A DNA stretch of 64,000 nucleotides from Bacillota bacterium (GTDB lineage Bacteria > Bacillota > Clostridia > Oscillospirales > Oscillospiraceae), in the NCBI GenBank assembly GCA_023402075.1, contig JAEXCS010000035.1, positions 62,001 through 126,000 on the forward strand. Reading direction: 5' to 3'. The position numbers and the translations under genes were made by a program. Of this stretch, positions 24,505-32,416 are shown piece after piece (the stretch's first letter is position 1; each line of letters starts with the position of its first letter). The notes beneath the pieces are model-generated. The model did not search any database and was not told the origin of the DNA. It saw only the letters and a program-made list of their open reading frames with translations.

Positions 24505-25188
24505 TTACCAAACAAGGTGTCTCTTTTCCAGCAAAGGCTCCAGCGCCTTTTGCAAAGAGCCATTCAAAAGCTGGGTCATAGGCTCGCCAGCGCGAATCCG
24601 CTTGCGCCACTCCACTTCCTTGTCGTTGTCCGCCTTGGCGCGTTCCACCAGCGTCATGAAATCTGCATCCTGATCAAACACCATGACCCCATCGGGATCG
24701 CCAAACACAATATCATTCGGTTTCACCACGGCGCCGCCGCAATTTACCGGGATATTTACTTCTCCCTCATTGCCGCGCAATTTTGTGGTGATAGGTGAAA
24801 TTCCGCGAGAAAACACGGGAAAATCAATTTTGGCAATTCCCACCGAATCCGTAGAAACGCCGTCTACCACAATACCGGCAAGGCCCGCATTCTTTGCGCA
24901 CTCAGCACAAATATCGCCGACGCAGGCATAGGTTTTGTCACCGCAGCGATCCACCACCAGCACGGAACCTCTGGGTGCATGTTCAATGGCGTAATAGATC
25001 ATGGCAGAATCATCACCGGACAATCGCACCGTATACGCGGGGCCAACCATCTTGGCTTTTTCCACCCGCGGCGTGGCGCGCCACACCGGCTTAATCGCAG
25101 GGTCCATAAAACCGCCCCCCACATAATGCCCGATCTGCGCCGGATCCACCTCCATAAATTTCGCTCTCAGCTCTTCCGTGAATTTCAT
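24505..25188 (-). CDS. RraA-like / HMG-aldolase-family protein
   Basis: The 227-residue protein has the RraA/methyltransferase-like fold marks GSVLVVDRCGD, GDICAECAKNAGLAGIVVDG and FPVFSRGISP. Characterised relatives are class II pyruvate aldolases (4-hydroxy-4-methyl-2-oxoglutarate aldolase) or RNase E inhibitors. In those aldolases the block after DG ends in Arg-Asp; here it is DGVSTD (109-114), so the substrate-binding Arg is Thr113. The gene follows the TRAP transporter genes by 166 bases on the same strand, suggesting an enzyme for the imported acid, but aldolase activity is doubtful. Confidence 0.8.
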   Translation of the reverse strand: MKFTEELRAKFMEVDPAQIGHYVGGGFMDPAIKPVWRATPRVEKAKMVGPAYTVRLSGDDSAMIYYAIEHAPRGSVLVVDRCGDKTYACVGDICAECAKNAGLAGIVVDGVSTDSVGIAKIDFPVFSRGISPITTKLRGNEGEVNIPVNCGGAVVKPNDIVFGDPDGVMVFDQDADFMTLVERAKADNDKEVEWRKRIRAGEPMTQLLNGSLQKALEPLLEKRHLVW

Positions 25189-25354
25189 GTAATTTCCTCC
25201 TATATTCCATTTTGACTTGACGTGCCTTCAAAACGGACCGTTTCGTTTCATCGTGTTTCTTCCTATCACGCTCCCGCAAAGTTTGAAGCGGAAGTCATAA
25301 TAAAATCGGGATTTTTATAAATTTGTACAATCTAATACGGAATCCAGCTGCGGA

Positions 25355-26632
25355 TTAGGACAACAGGGAGGGCAACCAAGTTGACAGGAAGGGAATATAT
25401 GCCACGGCCAACAGGCCCAGCAAAATGGGAACATAGAAAGACTTTGTGCCCTGAATGACCGTCTCCATACTTTCTCCCGTCACAGAGCTGAGTACGAACA
25501 GGCACACACCAACAGGCGGCGTGGCCGCCCCAATTGTCACAGCCAGAGCCACAATCACTCCCAAACTGATTAAATCAATTCCAAAGGCGTTGGCAATGGG
25601 AACCAAAATGGGAACCATTACCAACTGAATGGAAGTTCCGTCCATAAAGCAGCCCAAAAACAGCAAAATAAACAGAATCAAAAGAATTACCACATACTTG
25701 CTGTCGGTCATGCCGGTGATGGCGCCGGTGACCTTCTGCGGAACGCGCTCCTTAGTCATAACCCACGCAAGCACATTGCCCACCCCCATCAGGAACATGA
25801 TGGACGCGGAGGACATCAGCGTGTCTTTCAGTGCGGTGAGCAGGCCTTTCCAACTGAACGTCTTATAAATGACGCTGACAAAAATGGAATATACACAGCC
25901 GATGATGCCCACTTCCGTGGCAGTGGCAACGCCCGAAGAAATGCCAACAAGCAAAATTACAGGACACAGCAGTGCAAAAACACTGTGCTTTGTGGCTTGC
26001 AGCAGGTGCGTCCAGCTAAACTTTGTGGGCGGCGGACACGCAACCTTTCCCTTTGCACACATGATGTAGACGCACACCATTAAAATCACTGCCAAAATCA
26101 GCCCCGGAATCACGCCGGCCATAAACAGCTTACCGGGAGAGACGCTGGCCAGAGAGGCAAACACCAGCAGAACCACGCTGGGCGGGATAATGGGTCCCAG
26201 CAGAGAGGACGCCACCGTTACACCGATAGAAAACGGCACATCGTAGTTCTTTTCCTTCATCGCCCGGATTTCCACCATTCCAAGGCCTGCGGAGTCCGCC
26301 ACAGCGGTTCCCGAAATGCCCGCGAAGATAATGGACGAAAGAATGTTCACCTGCGCAAGTCCGCCCTTCACGTGGCCAATACAGGCATCGCACCAGTCAA
26401 ACAGCCGCTGGGTGATGCCTCCGCTATTCATTACGTTGCCCAGGAAAATGAAGAACGGAACCGCCATAAGCGTAAAGCTATTGATGCCGCCGGAGACTAA
26501 GCTGGGGATAATGATCGGGTCCAGCCCCGCAAACAAAATGGCACACAGCGCTGCGATGGCCATGGACATGGAAATGGGGGCGCCCAGAACGATCAGCAGA
26601 ACCAGAATTCCAAACATAACAATTGCAATCAT
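25355..26632 (-). CDS. dctM: TRAP transporter large permease (DctM family)
   Basis: The 425-residue protein has about twelve membrane segments and DctM signatures: AVPFFIFLGNVMNSGGIT, ISGTAVADSAGLG and GAATPPVGVCLFV near the end. Together with the small permease and the lipoprotein it forms a Na+-driven importer of carboxylic acids. It overlaps the dctQ gene by 4 bases (ATGA). Confidence 0.93.
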   Translation of the reverse strand: MIAIVMFGILVLLIVLGAPISMSMAIAALCAILFAGLDPIIIPSLVSGGINSFTLMAVPFFIFLGNVMNSGGITQRLFDWCDACIGHVKGGLAQVNILSSIIFAGISGTAVADSAGLGMVEIRAMKEKNYDVPFSIGVTVASSLLGPIIPPSVVLLVFASLASVSPGKLFMAGVIPGLILAVILMVCVYIMCAKGKVACPPPTKFSWTHLLQATKHSVFALLCPVILLVGISSGVATATEVGIIGCVYSIFVSVIYKTFSWKGLLTALKDTLMSSASIMFLMGVGNVLAWVMTKERVPQKVTGAITGMTDSKYVVILLILFILLFLGCFMDGTSIQLVMVPILVPIANAFGIDLISLGVIVALAVTIGAATPPVGVCLFVLSSVTGESMETVIQGTKSFYVPILLGLLAVAYIPFLSTWLPSLLS

Positions 26633-27120
26633 GCCCCAGCCTCCTTCTTTTTTCCGGATAAGCAGCTGATCAATGAAACCAAATTTTGAATCAGCATGGA
26701 CCCCATCCCCAGCAAAATTGCCAAGCTCCGTAACTGCAGCGGATATGCTGCAACCATCGTAAGAGTCCCCTTCTGGGATAGAAACAAAATCCAGGTCTTA
26801 TCCAGCATCACGATTAAAAACGCCACAATAAGCACATAGATGGCAACCTGAACAATTCTTTTTAACGCGGGTGGAAGCTTGTCCACAAAAATTGATACGT
26901 AGATATCCTCGTGCTCATATGCGATTTTTGACATGCCCAGCATAGTGAACCACAGCAGCATCAGCGTGCTGTACTCCTGCAGCCAGTAAAAGGACTTCCC
27001 CATCAAATTTCGCTGCATGATCTCATAGGCGTTTAATACAATCGTCAGTGCCAATAGGGTGAGTGCAATCCAGCTTTGAATCTCAATAAATAGAAAATAA
27101 ATTTTTTTCAGTAGTTTCAT
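26629..27120 (-). CDS. dctQ: TRAP transporter small permease (DctQ family)
   Basis: The 163-residue protein has four membrane segments and the DctQ pattern FYWLQEYSTLMLLWFTMLG in the second. Length and 4-base overlap with dctM fit the family. It sits between dctP and dctM as usual. Confidence 0.9.
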   Translation of the reverse strand: MKLLKKIYFLFIEIQSWIALTLLALTIVLNAYEIMQRNLMGKSFYWLQEYSTLMLLWFTMLGMSKIAYEHEDIYVSIFVDKLPPALKRIVQVAIYVLIVAFLIVMLDKTWILFLSQKGTLTMVAAYPLQLRSLAILLGMGSMLIQNLVSLISCLSGKKKEAGA

Positions 27121-27165
27121 ACATGCTCCTAACTGGCGAAAACGCCCAAGCCATTCCGTCTTTAG

Positions 27166-27199
27166 ACGGTCTGCCGCAGTTAAACCTGCGGCAGACCGT
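27166..27199. repeat. Strong hairpin between dctP and dctQ
   Basis: A perfect 14-pair stem ACGGTCTGCCGCAG/CTGCGGCAGACCGT lies in the 97-base gap. On the coding (minus) strand there is no T run after it, so it looks more like an mRNA-stabilising or partial attenuating element that raises dctP over the permease genes. Confidence 0.65.
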
Positions 27200-27217
27200 T
27201 TTACTATATGGAATGAA

Positions 27218-28267
27218 TTAAATCAAGCCAAGGAACTGAGAGAGCGTCTCGGGAAGCTTACCCTGCGCCGCCTGATCGGCATAGTAATCATGCAATTCGG
27301 CGCTGACGGCATCGCAGTCAAAATCCATGTTGAATTTAGCACCTTTGCTCTTCAAACGGTCAATCATCTCATCGGTAAACGCAGCCAGCTCCTGGTTGGA
27401 TTGCGCAGCAGCGTCGTTGGCAGCCTTAATCAGCGCGTCCTGCTGCTCCTTGCTCAGGCTGTTAAAGGTGTTCTGGTTTATGACGGGCCAAAGCTCCTGC
27501 GGATAACAGTTCATATAGGTGACATAGGGAGCAACCTCCCAGAAAGCCATGTACTCCACATGAGAAACAGGGCAGTTTACCGCATCCACGGTCCCCTGCT
27601 GCAATGCCATGTAGCACTCGGAATAGTTAATGACCGTTGTGGAAACTCCCAGCGCAGTCATGGCATTCATAAATGCCGCAGAATCGGCCGAGCACAGCTT
27701 CATAGCCCGCAGATCATCCACCGTATTGATGGGAGAGGCGGAGCATGTTACATAATAGGGACTTCTCTGCCAATTTCGATCCGTACTCAGCATTTTAAAG
27801 CCCGCGGCTTCCATCTGCTGCATTTGTTGGTCACCAAATTCTCCCGTCACCAATTCGAGATATTTATCATAGCTGGTCATCAGGAATGGGGCGGTGGTAA
27901 AACTGACGTCCACACCATATCCGGAGTAGAATGTGGAACCCTCGATGTACATATCCACCGTGCCCAACTGCACATTGTTCACAACGGTGGTGCTGTCTCC
28001 CAACTGCTCGGATGGGTAAATTTGAATATCAAGCGTGCCATTGCTGTATTTTTTGGCCAGGTCGGAAAAGTTTTGAAAGGTTTTTCCCTCAAAGCTGTCT
28101 TCAGTCACTTTGGTGGCGCAGGAAAGTGTGATCACTTCACCCGAGGTGTTGGAGGATGAACCGGAGGACGATGCGGCGGAGGATGCAGAACCCGTTGACC
28201 CACAAGCAGACAAGATCGTGGTGCAGCTCATGGCCAGTGCAAGAAACGCAGTAAGTCTTTTTTTCAT
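27218..28267 (-). CDS. dctP: TRAP transporter substrate-binding lipoprotein (DctP family)
   Basis: A 349-residue lipoprotein with signal peptide and lipobox LSAC, then a Ser/Gly-rich tether and a DctP fold. It shows NNVQLGTVDMY early, the AALQQGTVDAVNCP-type segment and the ligand-binding Arg region. The ATG at 28267 has AAAGGAG 7 bases upstream and is preferred over the in-frame start at 28327. It is the first gene of dctPQM-rraA, behind a consensus promoter. The substrate is unknown, probably a carboxylate. Confidence 0.9.
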   Translation of the reverse strand: MKKRLTAFLALAMSCTTILSACGSTGSASSAASSSGSSSNTSGEVITLSCATKVTEDSFEGKTFQNFSDLAKKYSNGTLDIQIYPSEQLGDSTTVVNNVQLGTVDMYIEGSTFYSGYGVDVSFTTAPFLMTSYDKYLELVTGEFGDQQMQQMEAAGFKMLSTDRNWQRSPYYVTCSASPINTVDDLRAMKLCSADSAAFMNAMTALGVSTTVINYSECYMALQQGTVDAVNCPVSHVEYMAFWEVAPYVTYMNCYPQELWPVINQNTFNSLSKEQQDALIKAANDAAAQSNQELAAFTDEMIDRLKSKGAKFNMDFDCDAVSAELHDYYADQAAQGKLPETLSQFLGLI

Positions 28268-28439
28268 ACAAGTTCTCCTTTGCTCACCTGTTTGCAGGGG
28301 CACTATTTTATAAAGACGCAAGATCAATTGATTCTGCGAAATTACTACTTCAAAAGCACAAGCTTTTGCCTGTTTTTTATTTTCCCGCCCGCTATGTATA
28401 TCATTTTAATTAAACCTAGTATTAAACTCGATTCAACGA

Positions 28440-28468
28440 ATTATATATGAAACAATTTAGTTTGTCAA
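28440..28468 (-). promoter_or_regulatory. Consensus sigma-A promoter of dctPQM-rraA
   Basis: On the minus strand TTGACA (28468-28463) and TATAAT (28445-28440) both match the consensus exactly with 17-base spacing. Such a strong promoter would need repression, which fits the adjacent TetR gene. Confidence 0.75.
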
Positions 28469-28576
28469 CTTGCTAAAGTGACAGGTTTTTTGCAGGCACC
28501 TATACAATATGACGAAACAACGCGAAAGAAACGCCGTTTTACTTGCGCGTCACGTCAACATCTCGCACAATAAATG

Positions 28577-28625
28577 CAAAAACACAGTATTCTTCAGCGG
28601 GATTACCGCCAAAAAACACTGTGTC
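28577..28625 (-). terminator. Terminator of the tetR gene
   Basis: On the minus strand ACACAGT and ACTGTGT pair around an inner GGCGG/CCGC stem and are followed by TTTTT. Confidence 0.6.
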
Positions 28626-28664
28626 TTATTCTTTCAAAGTTTATCATTTATAGGTTTCAGTCGC

Positions 28665-29264
28665 TTATAAATTCAAGTCGCTTTCGGGAGCAAATCCGCA
28701 CAGCAGCATGTTGATTGGGCGAGTTCCAAATTCAAGAAGCGAATACGTACCATTGCAAATGCACCAGTCAAACACAATGCCGCGCTGCGCCATGGCATAG
28801 ATATGGCTCAATTCCATAAAAGATACATCGGCCCGAACCGTGTTTGCCGCCTGACCCTCCTGCAAAATATTCTGGATAATGCGGTTATAAACACGACTGC
28901 TCCCAATATAAACATCCTTGTTCTTTGTGGAAATCTCATACCGGCACATTGCTGCGGAGCGCTCCAGATCCTGCTTGGCTTCCAGCTGTGTCAAAAAGAC
29001 ACGGTTGAACTCCCGCAGTAAAGACAGCGCATCCTGATCTCGGGTCTTTGCCTCTTCATACCAATCGGCATAAACCTGATCGTAAAGGTCCGGAATGCCG
29101 GCAATCTCTTCTTTGCCTTCAAAATAATGGTAGAATGTACCCTTGGAGCATTGCGCCGCCGTGATAATTTCATCAATCGTCGTGTTGGCATAGCCCTGAC
29201 TTCGAAAAAGCTGCTCGGCCGCAGCAAGAATTTGTTTTTTCGTCTCTGTTGATCCTTTTTTCAT
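28665..29264 (-). CDS. TetR-family regulator (TRAP operon)
   Basis: The 199-residue protein has a TetR_N helix-turn-helix: KKQILAAAEQLFRSQGYANTTIDEII then AAQCSKGTFYHYFEGKEE. The C-terminal ligand domain is unassigned. The ATG at 29264 is chosen because it begins the domain normally and the longer in-frame start at 29363 lies upstream of the promoter. It likely represses itself and the dctPQM-rraA operon. Confidence 0.85.
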   Translation of the reverse strand: MKKGSTETKKQILAAAEQLFRSQGYANTTIDEIITAAQCSKGTFYHYFEGKEEIAGIPDLYDQVYADWYEEAKTRDQDALSLLREFNRVFLTQLEAKQDLERSAAMCRYEISTKNKDVYIGSSRVYNRIIQNILQEGQAANTVRADVSFMELSHIYAMAQRGIVFDWCICNGTYSLLEFGTRPINMLLCGFAPESDLNL

Positions 29265-29293
29265 ATCTTCACTATTCCCCGCGCTTTTATTTG

Positions 29294-29341
29294 CACATGT
29301 TATACTCAGTATAATATACCCGTTTGCACAACATGTGTCAA
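29294..29341 (-). promoter_or_regulatory. tetR promoter with overlapping palindromes (probable operator)
   Basis: On the minus strand TTGACA (29341-29336) and TATATT (29318-29313) are 17 bases apart. A perfect palindrome TTATACT-C-AGTATAA (29300-29314) overlaps the -10 and start, and a wider inverted repeat CACATGTT/AACATGTG (29294-29301, 29330-29337) encloses it. This is the expected layout for TetR autorepression. Confidence 0.65.
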
Positions 29342-29372
29342 GTCTTGGGCTGGGAATTTGCAAGCCAATGAA

Positions 29373-30497
29373 TTAGCAGGGATCGTTCTTGTTTGTCGGC
29401 AGAGTGGTCTTTAGCAGCCGCGGAGCCAAAAACGCGGCAAGCACCACCGCCGTGACTCCACCTACGGCTTTTCCAAAAGCCACCGCACCGCACAGCTCCG
29501 GAGCCACTTGGGCCGTATACGCCATATGATCCCCCAGCATACAGGAAGCAGACACGAGAAACGCCACATTAATCATGCGCCCCCGGTCATCCATGTCATG
29601 CAGCATACTCAAAGCAGGGAGACTGTTGGCCATGGACACCAGCAATCCGGCGACCCCCGTAGAATTAGTTCCCAAAAATTTTCCAAGCAGGTTTAGTGCG
29701 CGACTAAAGACCCGCCGCACCAGCGCCATGAGCGGAAATGCTCCCGCCAAAAACATGGCGATGCCGCCCACCACAGGAAAGACCGTTTCCAGCGTGTCCA
29801 TTCCCGCAACGGGCGTAAGCCCCGTCATCAACTGAATTGCGCCGCAGACCAGGCCAGCCAAAGAAACACATTGCAAAATTTTTCCCAATATTGTAAACCC
29901 AAAAACAATTCGCTCTTTAAAAACCGCCAATAAGACCGATAAAACTATGGAGATTACCAGTACCGGCAGCGTGTTGGGCAGTACCACGGAAGAGGGGAAT
30001 CCCGCTGCGTATCCCCCCGCCAGACATGCCAGCGGCACCGTTGCAATTCCGGCCAAAAGGCCGTAAATAGCGGCGGGCCTCTCTTCTTTATCCGTATAGC
30101 TCATCACCAGCGGGATGTTGAACATCACGGTGGTACCCATGGTAGCGCCCACAATCAGGCCGTTAAACCTGCCGCTAACCTCAGAATCGGCCAGCGCAAG
30201 CGCCAGCCTTGCGCCGCCGGAATCGTTGGCCAGAATTAGACCCGCCAGCGCGGACGGATCCGCGCCAAAAGCACGAAAAAAAGGCGCGGTAATGGGTCCA
30301 AGACCTTTGGCCAGCACGGGAGCCAAAACCATAAATCCGGCCATGCACAGCAAAAGTCGGCCCGCAGACATTATGCCCTCACAAAATTCTCTGCCGATCC
30401 CTAATCGGTTGTCCAGCAGATAATCTGCTCCTCCCAAAAACAGCGCAATCAGCGCCGCCCAAGAAATTACCGTATGCACAATCCCCTCCCCTTTCAT
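29373..30497 (-). CDS. eutH: Ethanolamine transporter EutH
   Basis: The 374-residue membrane protein has about ten segments and EutH family marks, including GGADYLLDNRLGIGREFCEGIMSAG at the start, LANDSGGARLAL and ASCMLGDHMAYTAQ near the end. EutH brings ethanolamine across the membrane. No eut enzymes or microcompartment genes are in the window, so the amine may feed another pathway. The ATG at 30497 has AGGA upstream; a GTG at 30479 directly after GGGGAGGGG is an equally good start. Confidence 0.88.
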   Translation of the reverse strand: MKGEGIVHTVISWAALIALFLGGADYLLDNRLGIGREFCEGIMSAGRLLLCMAGFMVLAPVLAKGLGPITAPFFRAFGADPSALAGLILANDSGGARLALALADSEVSGRFNGLIVGATMGTTVMFNIPLVMSYTDKEERPAAIYGLLAGIATVPLACLAGGYAAGFPSSVVLPNTLPVLVISIVLSVLLAVFKERIVFGFTILGKILQCVSLAGLVCGAIQLMTGLTPVAGMDTLETVFPVVGGIAMFLAGAFPLMALVRRVFSRALNLLGKFLGTNSTGVAGLLVSMANSLPALSMLHDMDDRGRMINVAFLVSASCMLGDHMAYTAQVAPELCGAVAFGKAVGGVTAVVLAAFLAPRLLKTTLPTNKNDPC

Positions 30498-30528
30498 GAA
30501 TCCGCATCCTGCCATTTGGCGGCAAGCT

Positions 30529-30562
30529 TGTAAAAAGTCGGCCTGAAGGCCGACTTTTTACA
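30529..30562 (-). terminator. Terminator after the gamma-glutamyltransferase-like gene
   Basis: A perfect stem TGTAAAAAGTCGGCC/GGCCGACTTTTTACA with a four-base loop, between the ggt-like gene and eutH, with a U-rich descending arm. Confidence 0.75.
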
Positions 30563-30592
30563 CTGCAAATGTTTTATTTAAAATACATTGGG

Positions 30593-32317
30593 TTAATCAA
30601 AGCAAATGCCGTCGATCGCCATGGTGCCAAACTCCGTCAGCGCACCGCCGCCACCATCCGCGCGGTTGCAGCCCGCCGGGAAGAACTCGCCGTTCAATCC
30701 CATCACGCCGCTTGGCATTACCAGCAACTGACCATAGGAGGTAGTCTCCAGAATCTTATGGCCTCGATTTTTAAGAATTTGAATGGTATCGGGCGAGAAT
30801 CCATCCTCCAACTCCAAACCTTGCTCCATTGTCAGGCAGCACATATGGGGCGCACGGGTGGCAGGCTCCATCATCATACCGTAATCAATGACGTTGACGA
30901 TCATCTGCAAGGTGCTGGTGATAATCCGGGGACCTCCTGCGGAGCCCACAGCCAAAAATGGAACGCCATTTTTCATGACAATGGCGGGAGACATACTGGA
31001 AAGGGGGGTCTTCCCCGGTCGCACGGCATTCGCCATGCCATAGGCCAAGCCCTGGGTGGTCCGGACGCCCACCTTAGGACTGAAGTCTGCCATGGTGTTG
31101 TTCATCACGAAGCCCCGACCGGGAACTACCACGCCGCAGCCCCACCAATTGCGAATGGTCTGCGTTTGAACCACCACGTTGCCAAACCCGTCCATCACTG
31201 AGAAATGAGACGTACAGCCGGGATAGCTTTTGGCCTCAATGCCCTCGGCGGGCGCATAATCCTGCGCTTTTTTCATGTCGATTTTGCCAGCCAGCTCTTT
31301 GGCGTATGCCTTGTCGATGATTTTCTCCACCTGAACATCCACAAAATCAGGGTCGCCCATGGCAACAGAGCGGTCGGCAAACATGATTTTCATGGTCTCG
31401 GCAAGAACATGGGTGCTGTCGGCAGAGCGCCAGCCCATATCCTTTAAATCAAAGTTCTCCAGAATATTCAGCATTTGAATGATGTGGCTTCCGCCGGAGG
31501 AAGGAGGCGGCATGGAGATCACATCGCAGCCCCGATAAGTACCGTGGACGGGGACACGGTGCTTTGGCGCGCAGCTTACCAAATCCTCTTTCACCATGAG
31601 ACCCTTGTTTTTGTTGACGGCGGCCACGATATCCTCCGCCACCGGCTCGTTGTAGAACCAGTCGACGCCGTTTTTCGCAACGCCCTCCATGGTGTCCGCA
31701 AGGTCGGGATTGCGAATGATCTCGCCGAAGGAGCGCGGGGCTCCCTCATGGAGATACAATTCCTTGAACCCTTCGTACGCAGCGGCGTTATGCTCTGCCT
31801 CCGGCGTGTCGGAGACCCGCGCGTACATAAATCCGCATTTGAAACCCTCCCGGCAAAGCCGGATTGCCGGGGCGGAAACCTGCTCCCAGGACATGGTGCC
31901 GAATTTTTTCAGCAGGTTGTCCATGGCCCGATACAGCGCGGGGATGGCGGTGGACCGCCCCGAAAATTCGGTGAGATTCAAATCAACATTGCCGTCTTCA
32001 TCCAAAAACATATCCTGATAGGCGTTTAAAGGCGCTACTCCACGGGCGTCACAAGCATAAAAATTATTGCTCTCTTTGTGGTAAATCACATGGAAGCAGC
32101 CTCCGCCGATCCCACAATGATATGGCTCCACAACACCCAGCGCCAGCGAGATGGCGACGGCGGCGTCAATGGCATTTCCCCCGTTGGCCAGCATTTCAAG
32201 GCCTGCTTTGGTGGCATAGGGGCTGTTGGAGCTCACTCCGCCGTTGCGTCCGCTGGGATAGGGACGGAACATGGCAATCTCGGAGAGGGTATGACCCAGA
32301 TAGGGCTTGGTTGGCAT
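30593..32317 (-). CDS. ggt: Gamma-glutamyltransferase-family Ntn hydrolase, cytosolic
   Basis: The 574-residue protein is a full-length member of the self-cleaving GGT family. The predicted nucleophile is T369 in CTSHFSVMD, and NNTMADFS, LSSMSPAIV and GSAGGPRI are the glutamate-site and oxyanion blocks. It lacks a signal peptide, unlike secreted GGTs. The carboxylate-binding motif usually reading FREMAP is DARGVAP here (90-96), keeping Arg but not Glu. It could act on gamma-glutamyl amides or on oxamate-like amides as related enzymes do. It follows a symporter gene after a hairpin. Confidence 0.88.
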   Translation of the reverse strand: MPTKPYLGHTLSEIAMFRPYPSGRNGGVSSNSPYATKAGLEMLANGGNAIDAAVAISLALGVVEPYHCGIGGGCFHVIYHKESNNFYACDARGVAPLNAYQDMFLDEDGNVDLNLTEFSGRSTAIPALYRAMDNLLKKFGTMSWEQVSAPAIRLCREGFKCGFMYARVSDTPEAEHNAAAYEGFKELYLHEGAPRSFGEIIRNPDLADTMEGVAKNGVDWFYNEPVAEDIVAAVNKNKGLMVKEDLVSCAPKHRVPVHGTYRGCDVISMPPPSSGGSHIIQMLNILENFDLKDMGWRSADSTHVLAETMKIMFADRSVAMGDPDFVDVQVEKIIDKAYAKELAGKIDMKKAQDYAPAEGIEAKSYPGCTSHFSVMDGFGNVVVQTQTIRNWWGCGVVVPGRGFVMNNTMADFSPKVGVRTTQGLAYGMANAVRPGKTPLSSMSPAIVMKNGVPFLAVGSAGGPRIITSTLQMIVNVIDYGMMMEPATRAPHMCCLTMEQGLELEDGFSPDTIQILKNRGHKILETTSYGQLLVMPSGVMGLNGEFFPAGCNRADGGGGALTEFGTMAIDGICFD

Positions 32318-32342
32318 AACAAACGACCTCCTGTTCAGTATT

Positions 32343-32385
32343 AAAAAACAGATAGGGCAGCGGCAGTTGATGCGCTGCCCTATCC
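32343..32385 (-). terminator. Hairpin terminator/attenuator between symporter and GGT-like gene
   Basis: GATAGGGCAGCG pairs with CGCTGCCCTATC; on the minus strand it is followed by TTTTTT. It lies only 26 bases before the GGT-like start, so it may partly attenuate readthrough. Confidence 0.7.
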
Positions 32386-32416
32386 AAGGTTCTATGGCAG
32401 CTAGAAGGCTCTTTAC

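Larger units (their letters stand above)
28268..28664. other. Regulatory gap between tetR and the TRAP operon
   Basis: The 397 bases contain the TRAP promoter (28440-28468), a leader of about 165 bases and the tetR terminator (28577-28625). No gene was found. Confidence 0.6.
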
